NCBI GenBank assembly: GCA_014193115.1
Contig: BJHQ01000007.1
Location: forward strand, 1 to 64,000
Direction: 5' to 3'
DNA: 64,000 bases
Origin: Planctomycetota bacterium
Lineage (GTDB): Bacteria; Planctomycetota; UBA11346
Numbering within the stretch: the stretch's first letter is position 1; each line of letters starts with the position of its first letter. The translations under genes and the position numbers were made by a program. This document shows, piece by piece, positions 51,279 through 61,084 of the stretch. The notes beneath the pieces were generated by a model, which made no database searches, had not been told where the DNA came from, and saw nothing but the letters and a program-made list of their open reading frames with translations.

Positions 51279-53000
51279 TCACGGGTTCCCATTGGCGGAT
51301 TGATTGCTCGGGGAAGGCCCAACGGCGGTTGGCGGGACTTCTGCGCTTACCGGCCCCGATGGCGTCTTCCCTGAGTCCACCCCGCGCCGCTGCTGCCTCA
51401 ATTTCGCAATGACCCCGCGCATGCGTTCGGCGCCGACCGAATCCTTGCGCGACGACCACACCACCAGGACACCGAGAGCGGCGAGCGCGCTGAGCAAGGC
51501 AATGGTCAAGCCGGTGAAATCGATGCCGAATGGCGATGGAACAGCCTTCCAGTCGTTGGCCACGAACAGGAACGCATACGCCCGGTCCTTGCGCTGGCGG
51601 CGGAGGCCGAGCTCCTGATCGCGGCGCGGGTCAGGCTCCACCGGGATCGCCCGGATTTTCAGGAATCGCCCGGTCGTGGTGATGTCGGCGCCCTTTTCCG
51701 GCAACGGCCGGTCGTCGTTGACCGCCGCCGCGATTTCGAACAGGCGGATCACCAGCTGGTTCTTCACCACCGGCTTGCCATCTGCATCGGTCACCGTCAT
51801 GGGACTCCAATCGCGGCGGTAGCCGAGGATGCGCACGCAGCGCTGCACTCCGAACGGCTGATCCCGGGCCACCAGCTGATCCTCCCAGGACTCGTAGACC
51901 GTCATCCGCAGCGATCGTGGCGATCCGCGGAACGCAGTGGGATCCTGATGAAGATCGTTGGCGGTCAGATTGACGCTCGGGGCATCGGCGTAGGGATCGG
52001 TGTAGGCCCGATCGGCCGCCACCTGGCCAAGCAGAAAATAATACGGACGGGTTTCGAGCACGGTGCGTTCGTCATCGACTTCAGCGAAGATTCCTGGTGG
52101 AAGCGCAGAGAAATTGGTGCGGTAGGGACTTTCCTGGGCCGGTCCGGGCACCGACTTGGCGGCGGTGCGGGCGATCAGCAGCGGCAGGCGGATTTCACCC
52201 TTGCCATCCTGGCGGGGCAGCCGGCAGGAACCGGCATAGCGACCGACCACCATGGCCGGCTCACCAGCCACCAGGTCGGCCACGGCCGCGGCATCGCTGA
52301 TCACGGCCTGGGCGAATTGACCATCCTCCAAAGCCAGGATCAGGCGGCCAAGTTCGGCCGGCGTCTCAGCGACCGTGGTGGCGGGTTGTTCTCCAGGAGC
52401 AGCGGCAGCTTCAGCCGGGATCGCTTCGCGCCGGGCATCGACCAGCCGGCCTTCGACCACGACAGGCGACCCCTGCCGGATCTCACGGTCAACCAGATCG
52501 GTGGCGGTCGGCCGGCCGGGAATCGGCAGTGCCAGGCGGTCGCCAGCCAGTTGCCGCAGTCCCCAGGCCAGGGTCAGCCCATCGAGATCGGTGCCGACCA
52601 GCGCCAGAGTTCCGGGATGTTCGGCCAAGGCGGATAACGGTTCCGCCTGGGCGGCGAGCTGTTCGCGGCTGGGCAACGGTTCGGCTGCATCCAGGGTCGG
52701 CTGGGCCATCGCCGGAACCGAGGTCTGCATCGCGATCGGGCCTGACCGCACCTGCTTGCGCTGGTCGGCCGGCGCAGCGACCAGCGACCAGATCAACCAG
52801 CCGATCATGCCGACCGCGAGCGGCAGCGTCGCCAGGATCCGCCACTCATGCTGTTGCAGGGATGCCTTGCGTCTGGTCACTGGGGCTCCAGGCGCTGCGG
52901 GTGGACGCCCGACCAGACCAGCTGGCCGTCCGCTGCGGCGGACCGGGATCGCAGCCGGGTCGGGCGGGCTATGGCGTCGTTCGCTGCGGAAATCGAGCAT
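51279..53000 (-). CDS. Unknown protein with two predicted membrane helices
   Basis: I do not recognise this 573-residue protein. After a basic N-terminus (MLDFRSERRHSPPDPAAIPV) it has a membrane helix at about residues 56-75 (ILATLPLAVGMIGWLIWSLV), a long region likely outside with Pro/Ala-rich linkers, and a second helix near residue 510 (FTGLTIALLSALAALGVLVV), then a basic tail of about 50 residues. Both ends would thus be cytoplasmic. Three segments of mixed strand character are spaced through the middle. It ends two bases from csrA on the other strand. The long plus-strand frame antisense to it is a shadow. Confidence 0.7.
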   Translation of the reverse strand: MLDFRSERRHSPPDPAAIPVRRSGRPAGLVGRPPAAPGAPVTRRKASLQQHEWRILATLPLAVGMIGWLIWSLVAAPADQRKQVRSGPIAMQTSVPAMAQPTLDAAEPLPSREQLAAQAEPLSALAEHPGTLALVGTDLDGLTLAWGLRQLAGDRLALPIPGRPTATDLVDREIRQGSPVVVEGRLVDARREAIPAEAAAAPGEQPATTVAETPAELGRLILALEDGQFAQAVISDAAAVADLVAGEPAMVVGRYAGSCRLPRQDGKGEIRLPLLIARTAAKSVPGPAQESPYRTNFSALPPGIFAEVDDERTVLETRPYYFLLGQVAADRAYTDPYADAPSVNLTANDLHQDPTAFRGSPRSLRMTVYESWEDQLVARDQPFGVQRCVRILGYRRDWSPMTVTDADGKPVVKNQLVIRLFEIAAAVNDDRPLPEKGADITTTGRFLKIRAIPVEPDPRRDQELGLRRQRKDRAYAFLFVANDWKAVPSPFGIDFTGLTIALLSALAALGVLVVWSSRKDSVGAERMRGVIAKLRQQRRGVDSGKTPSGPVSAEVPPTAVGPSPSNQSANGNP

Positions 53001-53149
53001 GAGAGGATGAACGCTACGCTTGGCTGGGGTTCAACCCAGCGCCAGACCGGCGACCGGCGCACGCATCCGAACCGGCACTCATGGGCGCTAGGCTAGTGCC
53101 AGGTGCGAACGGCGCTGGGGCTCCGCCAGCAGACCGCCGATCAGCCATG

Positions 53150-55483
53150 TCACCAGCGCAGTTCCGCCACCGCCCCATCACCGATGATCCGTACCTGGCC
53201 GTCGGGACTGATGGCGGCGGCCTCAAGCGTGGCCAGGCCGGCATCTGCCGCTTTGCGCTGGTGCAGGCCATTGCCGCTGGGGCCGCGGAAATCGATCACC
53301 TGGACATCCCTCCGGCTGGAATCAGCCAGGTAGATCAGGCCTTGGCGATCGCAGCCGATCGCCACCAGTTCGCGGATCTGACCGGCGGCGTCGCCTTTGC
53401 CTCCGGTGTTGGTCTGGTGCTGCCCCTTGGCTCCGGCCTGATCGAGCTGGAACTTCTTGATCTCGTATTTGTCGGCGTCGTAAACATACAAGGTGCCGCC
53501 ATCCTGGGCTGCCGAGATCAACAACGGTTCGCGCAAGTCCGATGGCGTCTTCCCGCGCTGGCCGACCGAGAACAGGAAATTCGCTCCGGCATCGAAAATA
53601 CTGACTTTGTATTGCTCGGTATCGAGGGCGTACAGCCGGCCAGCCGCATCGCAGGCGATGGCTGCGAGTTCCTCGAACTGGCCATTGTATTTCCCCGGTT
53701 TGCCGAAACCCACCGGCGCAGCGCGCTCGGCTTCGGCCAGGCTGGTGGTGGCGAAGCGCAGCACCTGCTTGCGCTTGTTGTCGGCGACGAACACCGCGGA
53801 GCCGTCGGGCACGCAGGCGATGGCGACGCCCTTGGCGATGCCACCACCGCTGTCGGCGGGGCCTCCGAACCGGCCGAGCAGCCAGCCTTCGGCGTCGTAG
53901 ACCCGTACCCATTGGTCCTCGCCCAGGGCAAAGGAGCGGCCGAGGCCGTCCATGCACCAGGACTTGCCGACATAGCTCGCTGGGCCGCGCACGCCGGCCA
54001 CCGACCCATCGGCGGCATAGCGGATCAATGATCCATCATCATAGGCCACCAGGGCTTGCCCGGCACGATCGACGGCAATGTCGACGGCCTTGGCCGACGA
54101 GGAACCGCCGAGGGTGGTGTCCGCAAGCCGTTTGAGGGTGCCACCGGCGGAACCTTTGGCTGAAAACAGGAGCACCCGTCCGCTCGACAAGGCAACGTGG
54201 ATTCCCTTGGTCGACCAGGCGAGATCCACGGGGGTCTCATCGGCCTGGACCAAGACGCTCCACGTGTCGAGCCGGCGCTGGAAGCGGTCGAAGCGCTGAA
54301 TCTGCTTCTGTTTCGCGTCGAGGCAGAAGAGCTCCCCGGAATCGGCCAAGGCCACCCGGATCAGGCCAGCGAAGGCATCATCGCCTTCGCCGAGCCGGCC
54401 GAGGATGCCGCGGACTTTGCCAGTGGGTTCGATCACTGCGACGCCGCCGAGCGCCTGGTCGGCAACCAGCAGAATACCTTCGCTGGTCACCACCAGATCG
54501 GTCGGGGCCGACAATTGGCCGATGCTGCGCAGCAGCTGCCCGTTCGGCCTATAAACCTTCACCGTCTTGCGGTCGAGCACGAACAGTTCGTCGCCGCGAT
54601 CGACCAGGGCGATCGCCCGTTCCGGCGCGTTCTCCTTGGCCCATGGCAAAGGCAGCGGTAGCGACCAGCCCTGACCATAGGAAGCGACCTGGCCATCATT
54701 GGCTGCAATGCCCCACCAGACCCCGGATCGGTCGCGGATCAGTCGGGCCAGGGCCGGCTGGGCGCCGTTTCCCCAGCGGCTGGCCGCGCGGAAGGCCCGC
54801 TTGTTGACCTCGGCCGGCGGTCCGACCGTGACGACCGCGGCAGCGTGCACGGTCTGGCCGAGCTGGTCGGTGGCAGCGGCGGACACGGTCACTTCACCTG
54901 CGGTAGCTGGCAGCAGGACGGTGTTCGCCGGCCCGCCGGTCGCGCGGGTTTCGACCCGGCCGGTGGTGCCCGCTGGGCCGCTGACCTCCCAGATCACCGA
55001 CAGCGCATCGCCATCGGGATCGCTGATCGGCAAGGTCAGGGTCAGTACACTGCCGGCGGCACCGGTCGGGGTGGGCGGCGTCCCCGCGATGGGCGGCGCG
55101 TTGGGCGCCGACTCCCCCGGCAGCGGGACTGCATCCATGCCCTTGTCGATGGTGCTGCCACCTGACCACACGATCCGCGCCGACACCGGTTCGGCGTCGG
55201 TACGCAGCAGCTGGGCTTTGGCCACCAGCTTGCGCTCCTCGATCATGACCTGCTTGGTCAGCGGATGCTTTTCGATCCGGCCGGGGCCATAGATCGCCAC
55301 CAGCGTGCCCGGAGTCAGCTTGGCCGCCCCATCGAAGCGGATGCTGATCGAGCCATCCGCGGAGGACTCGACCAGACCATGCGGCAGCTTTTCGGCAGCG
55401 GCGATGGTCACGGCCGAGACTGCGAGGAGGGCGATCCAGCGCCCGCTGACCTCACCAAGGTGCGATGCGATAGAGCGTTTCAC
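53150..55483 (-). CDS. Secreted NHL/six-bladed propeller protein
   Basis: The 777-residue product has a signal peptide (about residues 1-29), a Pro-rich region with a cadherin-like or Ig-like module (ISDPDGDALSVIWEVSGPAG), and a long propeller region of NHL-type blades (LFVLDRKTVKVYRPNGQLLR, LYALDTEQYKVSIFDAGANF, LIYLADSSRRDVQVIDFRGP). It is probably a secreted or periplasmic binding scaffold. The GTG start at 55483 overlaps the TGA of the upstream kinase gene (GTGA), so the two are translationally coupled; it may be a kinase partner, though this is inferred only from position. Confidence 0.82.
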   Translation of the reverse strand: MKRSIASHLGEVSGRWIALLAVSAVTIAAAEKLPHGLVESSADGSISIRFDGAAKLTPGTLVAIYGPGRIEKHPLTKQVMIEERKLVAKAQLLRTDAEPVSARIVWSGGSTIDKGMDAVPLPGESAPNAPPIAGTPPTPTGAAGSVLTLTLPISDPDGDALSVIWEVSGPAGTTGRVETRATGGPANTVLLPATAGEVTVSAAATDQLGQTVHAAAVVTVGPPAEVNKRAFRAASRWGNGAQPALARLIRDRSGVWWGIAANDGQVASYGQGWSLPLPLPWAKENAPERAIALVDRGDELFVLDRKTVKVYRPNGQLLRSIGQLSAPTDLVVTSEGILLVADQALGGVAVIEPTGKVRGILGRLGEGDDAFAGLIRVALADSGELFCLDAKQKQIQRFDRFQRRLDTWSVLVQADETPVDLAWSTKGIHVALSSGRVLLFSAKGSAGGTLKRLADTTLGGSSSAKAVDIAVDRAGQALVAYDDGSLIRYAADGSVAGVRGPASYVGKSWCMDGLGRSFALGEDQWVRVYDAEGWLLGRFGGPADSGGGIAKGVAIACVPDGSAVFVADNKRKQVLRFATTSLAEAERAAPVGFGKPGKYNGQFEELAAIACDAAGRLYALDTEQYKVSIFDAGANFLFSVGQRGKTPSDLREPLLISAAQDGGTLYVYDADKYEIKKFQLDQAGAKGQHQTNTGGKGDAAGQIRELVAIGCDRQGLIYLADSSRRDVQVIDFRGPSGNGLHQRKAADAGLATLEAAAISPDGQVRIIGDGAVAELRW

Positions 55484-58413
55484 GGGGCGTCCTCCAACTG
55501 GGCGCTGGTCACCTGCCAGCTCTGGCCGCTGCGGCTCAGCTCCAAGCGGTAGCGCAGGGTGGTCTCTGGGAACAGATCTTTGATCGCGTGACGGATGGCG
55601 ACCTTGGCCACCGCCTTGTCGCCGGTGCGGTTCAGTTCAAGCAGCCGGCTGTCGAAGGTCATTCCCGGATACTTTCCGATGGCTGACAGGGCGGAGGCGA
55701 AGTCGCGGTCCGCGATCACCTGGGCGATGCCGGCCGCATCGGTCTTGCCAACTGATTGGTCGAGTCCGACCAGGCCGCCGGCGAACTGTTCGATCGCCCG
55801 GCGGTCTTCGATCCGGTCGCGGATCACCGGTACCGCCGGATCGTTGGCTCCGGCCTGGGCGACGAAAGCAGCCAGGTCGGTTTCGAGGGTTGCGATCGGC
55901 CGGGCTGGATCGGCGATGCCTTCGAGGATGCGCTTGGCCGCGACGTTCTTCTTTGCGAGGCTTTCCGCCTCGGCATCGGCCAGGCGCTGGCGGAGGTCCT
56001 TGAGCGCGTTGGCAGCTTGGAGTGCGACCGCTGCCGGAGCGACGGCGTTGAGCGCCGTCAACGCCGTTTCGGCCTGGGCGAGCGACTCGGCGGCGATGGC
56101 GGCATCGAAGGTGGCGCGGGCCGCCTTCAGGCTGCTGCGGGCCTTGGCCACCGCCACCAGGCCGTCTTTCGCCTTGGCATTGGCCGGATCCTGGCTTGCG
56201 GCGCTTTCATAGCACGACGCAGCGGTATCGAAATCTCGGCTGGCCAAGGCCAATTCGGCCTTGTCGATGAGCTCAGTGACCGCCTTGGCCTTCGCCGCTT
56301 GGCTTTCGGCGGCCATCCGGGCGGTGATCGCCCGGGCCAGGGCAGCGGCGGCCTCGGTGTTGTTCGGGTGGCGACCGACCAGATCCCGGGCCGCAGTTTC
56401 GGCAGCGATTGCCTGGCCTTTGGCGAGCAGGCCGTCGATCTCGGCCAGGGCGGCGCGCAGGGCATCGCGCTCTGCCTGCTTGGCGGCGATGGTTTTCAGC
56501 GCCGTTTTCAGCTCAGGGCTGTCAGGGACCAGCCGGCGCGCGGCTTCGGCCTTGATCACCGCAGTATCGAGTTCATTCGCGACCAGCGCCACCAGCGCCT
56601 GCTGGACCAGCGCGCCACCTTCGGTGTCGTCGATCAGCTTGGCCAGGGTCGGCCATTCAGGATCGTCGGGAGCTGCGCTCCGGCCCCGCTCCAGGGCCTG
56701 GCGTGCAGGCGCGAACCGCTGACCGGCCAGCGCTGTCTGGATCTCCAGCTTGGCGATGCGGACCGAATCGGTGCCGGCTGGCTTGGGTGATTCCGGCCCA
56801 GTCGGTTCGGCCTTGGTAAGTTCTGGCGGCTTGGCGTCAGTAGGCGGTTTGGCGTCAGCTGGCTTGGGATCCGCTGGCTTGGCATCGGCTAACTTGGGAT
56901 CGATTGGCTTGGCCACATCGGTCGGAGGTTTGCCAGCTGGACTCGTCACCGTGTCAGCAGGGGTTGTTTTCACTGCTTCGACCGGCTTCGCCGATTCGGA
57001 CGCTGTTTTGGCGGTCTCGGCCGTTGGCCGGACGTCCGTCGCCAATCCGCTTCCGGATGGCGACGCAGGTGCGGCGGCGCTGCCGCCGAGCAGCCACCAG
57101 CCGACACCGCCCGCGATGGCCGCGGCAACGGCGGCTCCGCCCAGGACCATCGGCAAGGCGCTGGCCTTGGTGCCGGACTTCGCCGCTGCACCGGGCAGAC
57201 GCTGAGGCGGAAGCCCATGCTTCATCCGCTCCAGGTCGGAAACCAGGTCGGCGGCATTCTGGTAGCGATCCTCGGGACGCTTGGCCATCAAGGACAAGGT
57301 CACCCGCTGATAATCCATAGGAATATGCGGGTCGATCGTCCGGGGCTGCTGCGGCTCGACATGGATGTGCTGATAGATGACTGAGGTCGGGTCGGCGCCG
57401 ATGAACGGCAGGCGGCCGGTCAGCAGCTCATAGAACACCACGCCCAGGGCATAGAGGTCGGTGCGCTGGTCACAGGTCTGGCCGCGGGATTGCTCGGGGC
57501 TGAAGTAATTCACCGTGCCCATGACCGTGCCCTGCACGGTCATGCCATAGGCGTCCTTGTTGAACTGGTCGCTGACCACCTTGACCAGCCCGAAATCCAT
57601 GATTTTCAGCACGCCTTTTTTATCCACCATCATGTTGCCCGGCTTGATGTCACGGTGGACGATGCCGAGCTCCCCAGCCGCGGCCAGGCCTCTCGCCGCT
57701 TGCAGCATCAGGTCGAGGGACTGCTCGTAGCTCGGCCGCATGCCGCCCTTGAGCAGCGCCGACAGGTCCCGCCCATCGACGAACTCCATCACGAAATAGT
57801 GGTGGCCCTGGTGGGTCCCGGCGGTGTAGACCTTGATGACGTTGGGGCTCTCGATCCGGGCGACGGCCTTCGCTTCGAGCAGGAATCGGTTGCGGAAATC
57901 ATCGTCTCCGGACAGGTTTTGAGGCAGGACCTTGATCGCCACCGGGCGGTCGAGGCTGATCTGCCGGCCAAGGTAGACCGCGCCCATGCCGCCCTTGCCG
58001 AGCAGGCGGACGAATTCGAAATCGCTCCAGACCTCGCCCTTGTGGGTCCCGCTGCCGGTGGTGCCCGGCGCCCGGGTGCCGTCGACGTGCAGATGGGTGT
58101 GCCCGGTATCCGGCCTGATCTGCCGAGGTCCCCCGGTGTCCTGGACCAGGGTCGGCTGGTCGGGCCCGGCGGTGACCACGGTCAGCAACTCGGAATCCGG
58201 CCGCGGTGTACGCATCGCACCTGGCCTGCTGCCGCTGCCGACCATGGTCGGGACCGCGTCCCGCGGATCATTGATGGGCAGCGGCGTGCGCATCCCGCCG
58301 GGCCGGCCCAGCGGCGCCGGATCGACGGGCACCGCCTGGTTCAGCATGGTTCCGTCAGGCTGATCGCTTGGCGGCAGTTGGCGGGTCGGATAGCGGCGCG
58401 GCTGGTCCGTCAT
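55480..58413 (-). CDS. Membrane Ser/Thr protein kinase with long extracytoplasmic helical region
   Basis: The 977-residue product has an N-terminal Pro-rich segment (1-130), a kinase domain (about 131-395) with GKGGMGAVYL, Lys161, HRDIKPGN (253-260), DFG (Asp273) and the variant VNYFSPEQ, one membrane helix (about 420-443), a Pro/Lys/Ala repeat-rich linker (TDAKPPELTKAEPTGPESP), and about 400 residues of Ala-rich helical repeats, likely TPR-like. The catalytic set is complete. The ATG at 58413 has a good GGAGGAG Shine-Dalgarno. It is coupled by overlap to the propeller gene downstream. Confidence 0.9.
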   Translation of the reverse strand: MTDQPRRYPTRQLPPSDQPDGTMLNQAVPVDPAPLGRPGGMRTPLPINDPRDAVPTMVGSGSRPGAMRTPRPDSELLTVVTAGPDQPTLVQDTGGPRQIRPDTGHTHLHVDGTRAPGTTGSGTHKGEVWSDFEFVRLLGKGGMGAVYLGRQISLDRPVAIKVLPQNLSGDDDFRNRFLLEAKAVARIESPNVIKVYTAGTHQGHHYFVMEFVDGRDLSALLKGGMRPSYEQSLDLMLQAARGLAAAGELGIVHRDIKPGNMMVDKKGVLKIMDFGLVKVVSDQFNKDAYGMTVQGTVMGTVNYFSPEQSRGQTCDQRTDLYALGVVFYELLTGRLPFIGADPTSVIYQHIHVEPQQPRTIDPHIPMDYQRVTLSLMAKRPEDRYQNAADLVSDLERMKHGLPPQRLPGAAAKSGTKASALPMVLGGAAVAAAIAGGVGWWLLGGSAAAPASPSGSGLATDVRPTAETAKTASESAKPVEAVKTTPADTVTSPAGKPPTDVAKPIDPKLADAKPADPKPADAKPPTDAKPPELTKAEPTGPESPKPAGTDSVRIAKLEIQTALAGQRFAPARQALERGRSAAPDDPEWPTLAKLIDDTEGGALVQQALVALVANELDTAVIKAEAARRLVPDSPELKTALKTIAAKQAERDALRAALAEIDGLLAKGQAIAAETAARDLVGRHPNNTEAAAALARAITARMAAESQAAKAKAVTELIDKAELALASRDFDTAASCYESAASQDPANAKAKDGLVAVAKARSSLKAARATFDAAIAAESLAQAETALTALNAVAPAAVALQAANALKDLRQRLADAEAESLAKKNVAAKRILEGIADPARPIATLETDLAAFVAQAGANDPAVPVIRDRIEDRRAIEQFAGGLVGLDQSVGKTDAAGIAQVIADRDFASALSAIGKYPGMTFDSRLLELNRTGDKAVAKVAIRHAIKDLFPETTLRYRLELSRSGQSWQVTSAQLEDAP

Positions 58414-58540
58414 ACGCGAGCGCTCCTCCGCCAGAATCGGCGTGGACAGTTTGCCCGCAGCATCGGACCGTCAACCGGCTGCGGCGCGAAGCAGAACGCC
58501 ACCACAGAGGCCTGAAACGTGCTGGAAAAGCAGCAGATCC

Positions 58541-59110
58541 TTACGCCCGCATACCTGCCAGCGCTTTGGCGCTGTGCTCTGCCACCTGCTGGTGCAGCGA
58601 CCGGCCTTGGCTGTCCATGGTGATGATCACCGGGAAGCGCTCGACCCACAGATGCCAGATCGCCTCGGGGCTGCCCAGGTCCATCCAATCGACCCCGTCG
58701 ACCCGGGTGATGCGCTCGGCGCAGACTTGGGCGGCGCCGCCGATCGCGTGGAAATAGACGCAGCCATATTCCTTGCAGCCCGCCAGGGTTTTCGCTCCCA
58801 TGCCGCCTTTGCCGATCACCCCGCGCAGGCCGTGGTCGCGCATGACCTCCCACTGATACGGCTCTTCGCGGGAAGAGGTCGTCGGCCCAGCGCCTTTGCA
58901 CACCCAGCGGCCGTCTTCCTTGACCATCACCGGACCGCAGTGGTAGAGGACCGCGCCGTGGAGATCCACCGGCGGGGCGATCCCCTGATGCAGGCGGTGA
59001 TGCGCAGCGTCACGGCCGGTGAACAGCCGGCCGGTGAGCTCCACCGTGTCGCCTACAGCCAAGTCGCGGACGGCCGCCTCAGTCAGGGGTGTGGTCAAGG
59101 GAATGGGCAT
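58541..59110 (-). CDS. Class I fumarase/tartrate dehydratase, beta-type subunit
   Basis: The 189-residue product matches the C-terminal (beta) part of iron-sulfur fumarate/tartrate hydratases: LTGRLFTGRDAAHHRL, YHCGPVMVKEDGRW, TSSREEPYQWEVMRDHGLRG and GKGGMGAKTLAGCKEYGCVY. The catalytic unit normally needs an alpha part carrying the 4Fe-4S cluster; none is encoded in the window, so it must be elsewhere or missing. The gene lies 12 bases after the phosphatidyltransferase gene (59123-59824), so co-transcription is likely. Confidence 0.88.
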   Translation of the reverse strand: MPIPLTTPLTEAAVRDLAVGDTVELTGRLFTGRDAAHHRLHQGIAPPVDLHGAVLYHCGPVMVKEDGRWVCKGAGPTTSSREEPYQWEVMRDHGLRGVIGKGGMGAKTLAGCKEYGCVYFHAIGGAAQVCAERITRVDGVDWMDLGSPEAIWHLWVERFPVIITMDSQGRSLHQQVAEHSAKALAGMRA

Positions 59111-59122
59111 GGAATAGCTCGC

Positions 59123-59824
59123 TCAACGTTGTGCTGATGGTTCGTCGCCGGTCCTGACCGCAAGCCCGCGCAGCACATGGCGATTCACCCACAGATATTC
59201 CACCATCGATCCAACGCTGAGCAACGTGCACAGCCAGATCGCGGCGGCCATCACCGGCAGGTGCCAGGTGGCCTGGTGGAAGGTCAGTCCGGGCAAGGCG
59301 CAGACCAAGGTGATGGCAAGACCCTGGAACCACGCCTTGACCTTGCCCGAGGTCCGCGCCGCCAGCACCAGCCCCTGGGTCGCGGTCATCGCCCGCAACG
59401 CCCCGGCGACGAACTCGCGCATCGCCATCAGCACCACTGCCAGCCATGGCGCGCATGCCGTGGCGGTGGTGCCGTTGGGCAGCGCATAGGTCGGCTGGAG
59501 CAGGACCAATTGCACCCACGCAGGCAGATCCCGGCCCCACGGCTCGGTATAGCCGGTGCCGCCGGCGGGCAGCAGAAACGCGAAGAAAATCAACATCCGA
59601 TAGAGCACATCGCAGAACGGATCGGCCAGTTTTCCGAAATCGCTGATTTCGTGGCGCATCCGGGCGATGCGGCCATCCAAATAGTCGGTCAGTTCCGCGA
59701 GACCGCAGACCACGCCGCAAATCCAGAAGCAGAGCATGCCGCTGGTCGGCGCCGCCAGGTACCCGATCACGGCGATCGGCGCCAGGCCGAGCCGCGCCAG
59801 CGTCACCTTGTCGGCCAACGTCAC
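59123..59824 (-). CDS. CDP-alcohol phosphatidyltransferase, PgsA-like
   Basis: The 233-residue integral membrane enzyme probably makes phosphatidylglycerol phosphate from CDP-diacylglycerol and glycerol 3-phosphate. The catalytic signature D-x2-DG-x2-AR-x8-G-x3-D-x3-D is complete in TDYLDGRIARMRHEISDFGK and the following LADPFCD. Several hydrophobic segments flank it. The substrate alcohol cannot be fixed from sequence, so PgsA is a best guess. It lies 16 bases after dapA in the same direction. Confidence 0.85.
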   Translation of the reverse strand: MTLADKVTLARLGLAPIAVIGYLAAPTSGMLCFWICGVVCGLAELTDYLDGRIARMRHEISDFGKLADPFCDVLYRMLIFFAFLLPAGGTGYTEPWGRDLPAWVQLVLLQPTYALPNGTTATACAPWLAVVLMAMREFVAGALRAMTATQGLVLAARTSGKVKAWFQGLAITLVCALPGLTFHQATWHLPVMAAAIWLCTLLSVGSMVEYLWVNRHVLRGLAVRTGDEPSAQR

Positions 59825-59840
59825 GGAGCCGACCCGATGC

Positions 59841-60707
59841 TCAAACCAGCAACCCGTGCTTGCGCAGGCAGGTCAGCATGGCGTCACGCTTGGCCGGAGT
59901 CATCGGCACCAGCGGCAAGCGGACGTCAGGCTTGCAGAAGCCCAGTGCTGCGACTGCTTCCTTGGCCGGAATCGGGTTGGTCTCGATGAAGGCGTGCTTG
60001 GCCAGTTCGACGACGATGCGGTGCAGGCGGCGGCTCTCGGCCAGGTCGCCGCGCGCTGCCGCGTCGCACAGGCTGCGCATGATTTTCGGAGCGAAATTGG
60101 CCACCACGCTGATCACACCCACTGCGCCGAGCATCATGAACGGGAAGGTCATACCGTCGTCGCCCGAGAGCACGGTCACGCCGCGTTCGATCAGGTCCTG
60201 GCATTGGTCGACCGACCCAGAGGCCTCCTTGATCGCGGCGATGTTGCCCAGGGCGTTCACCCGGGCAGTGGTCTCGGGCAGCATGTTGATGCCTGTGCGG
60301 CCTGGGACGTTATAGAGCACCAGCGGCAGGCGGGTGGCCTCGCGAACCGCCTTGAAATGCTGGAACAATCCTTCGGGGGTCGGTTTGTTGTAATACGGCG
60401 TGATGGTCAGGATGCCATCGGCGCCGAGCTTTTCGGCGGCCTGGGCCAGGCTGACGGCTTCGCGGGTGCTGTTGCTGCCGGCGCCGGCGATCACCGGCAC
60501 CCGGCCGGCGACGTACTGGACGACCTCGCCGATCACCCGGTGCTGCTCGTCGTGGCTGAACGTCGCTGACTCACCGGTGGTGCCACAGGGCACGATCCCC
60601 TGGGTACCCTGGGCGATGTGCCAATCGACCAGCCGCTTCAGGGCTGGGAAATCAACCCGATCCTCAAGGAAGGGCGTGACGATGGCGACGATGGAGCCGG
60701 TGAACAT
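59841..60707 (-). CDS. dapA: 4-Hydroxy-tetrahydrodipicolinate synthase
   Basis: Condenses pyruvate with aspartate semialdehyde in lysine and diaminopimelate synthesis. The 288-residue product has the family motifs GTTGESATFSHDEQ, GAGSNSTREAVSLA, the catalytic Tyr in LVLYNVPGRTG, and the Schiff-base Lys in AAIKEASGSVDQ. GAGG lies about ten bases before the ATG at 60707. Diaminopimelate is needed for peptidoglycan. It heads the row of three closely spaced genes dapA, phosphatidyltransferase, fumarase-beta. Confidence 0.95.
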   Translation of the reverse strand: MFTGSIVAIVTPFLEDRVDFPALKRLVDWHIAQGTQGIVPCGTTGESATFSHDEQHRVIGEVVQYVAGRVPVIAGAGSNSTREAVSLAQAAEKLGADGILTITPYYNKPTPEGLFQHFKAVREATRLPLVLYNVPGRTGINMLPETTARVNALGNIAAIKEASGSVDQCQDLIERGVTVLSGDDGMTFPFMMLGAVGVISVVANFAPKIMRSLCDAAARGDLAESRRLHRIVVELAKHAFIETNPIPAKEAVAALGFCKPDVRLPLVPMTPAKRDAMLTCLRKHGLLV

Positions 60708-61084
60708 GGGAAAGCCTCGCGGGGCCGGGAGGCTGGCGACCAGGATGGAATGATCCAGCGGAAAGGTGCGCTGCCTCTCGACCCATCCGGGGCATGGAAC
60801 CGGCGGTCGAAGCGCCAGCTCAACGTCTGCCGCTCAGGATAGCTTGTGCTTGACAGCGCCATGGTCGCCAACTGCACAGAATGTGCATCGAAAGTAGAAC
60901 ATCCACGTGCGAACCAGACCAAAAGTCGTGCTTGGCGATGTATCGCATGGTGCGCATGGTTCCATCCAAACGCACCTGGACTGACGTAACGAAACAGGGC
61001 GTGTGTCGTTTTTCAAGAAATCCGCTTTCGATTCGTACTGGAAAACTTCGGCGACGCAGGTGCTGATGCAGAGTACAATGCAAC
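60708..61084. other. 377-base intergenic region between divergent dapA and kinase genes
   Basis: No convincing gene, tRNA or riboswitch fold was seen. A TACAAT hexamer at 61074-61079 lies five bases before the kinase ATG and would suit a -10 element of a leaderless message; no good -35 accompanies it. A TTGACA at 60850-60855 has no clear -10 partner. Confidence 0.5.

Noticed and set aside
53024..53041. GCTGGG/CCCAGC hairpin as a terminator
   Set aside because: It lies more than 100 bases beyond the nearest stop codon on its strand and only 24 bases upstream of another gene's start, with no T-run.
60708..61084. Lysine riboswitch upstream of dapA
   Set aside because: No conserved lysine-riboswitch helices or core sequences could be recognised in the gap.
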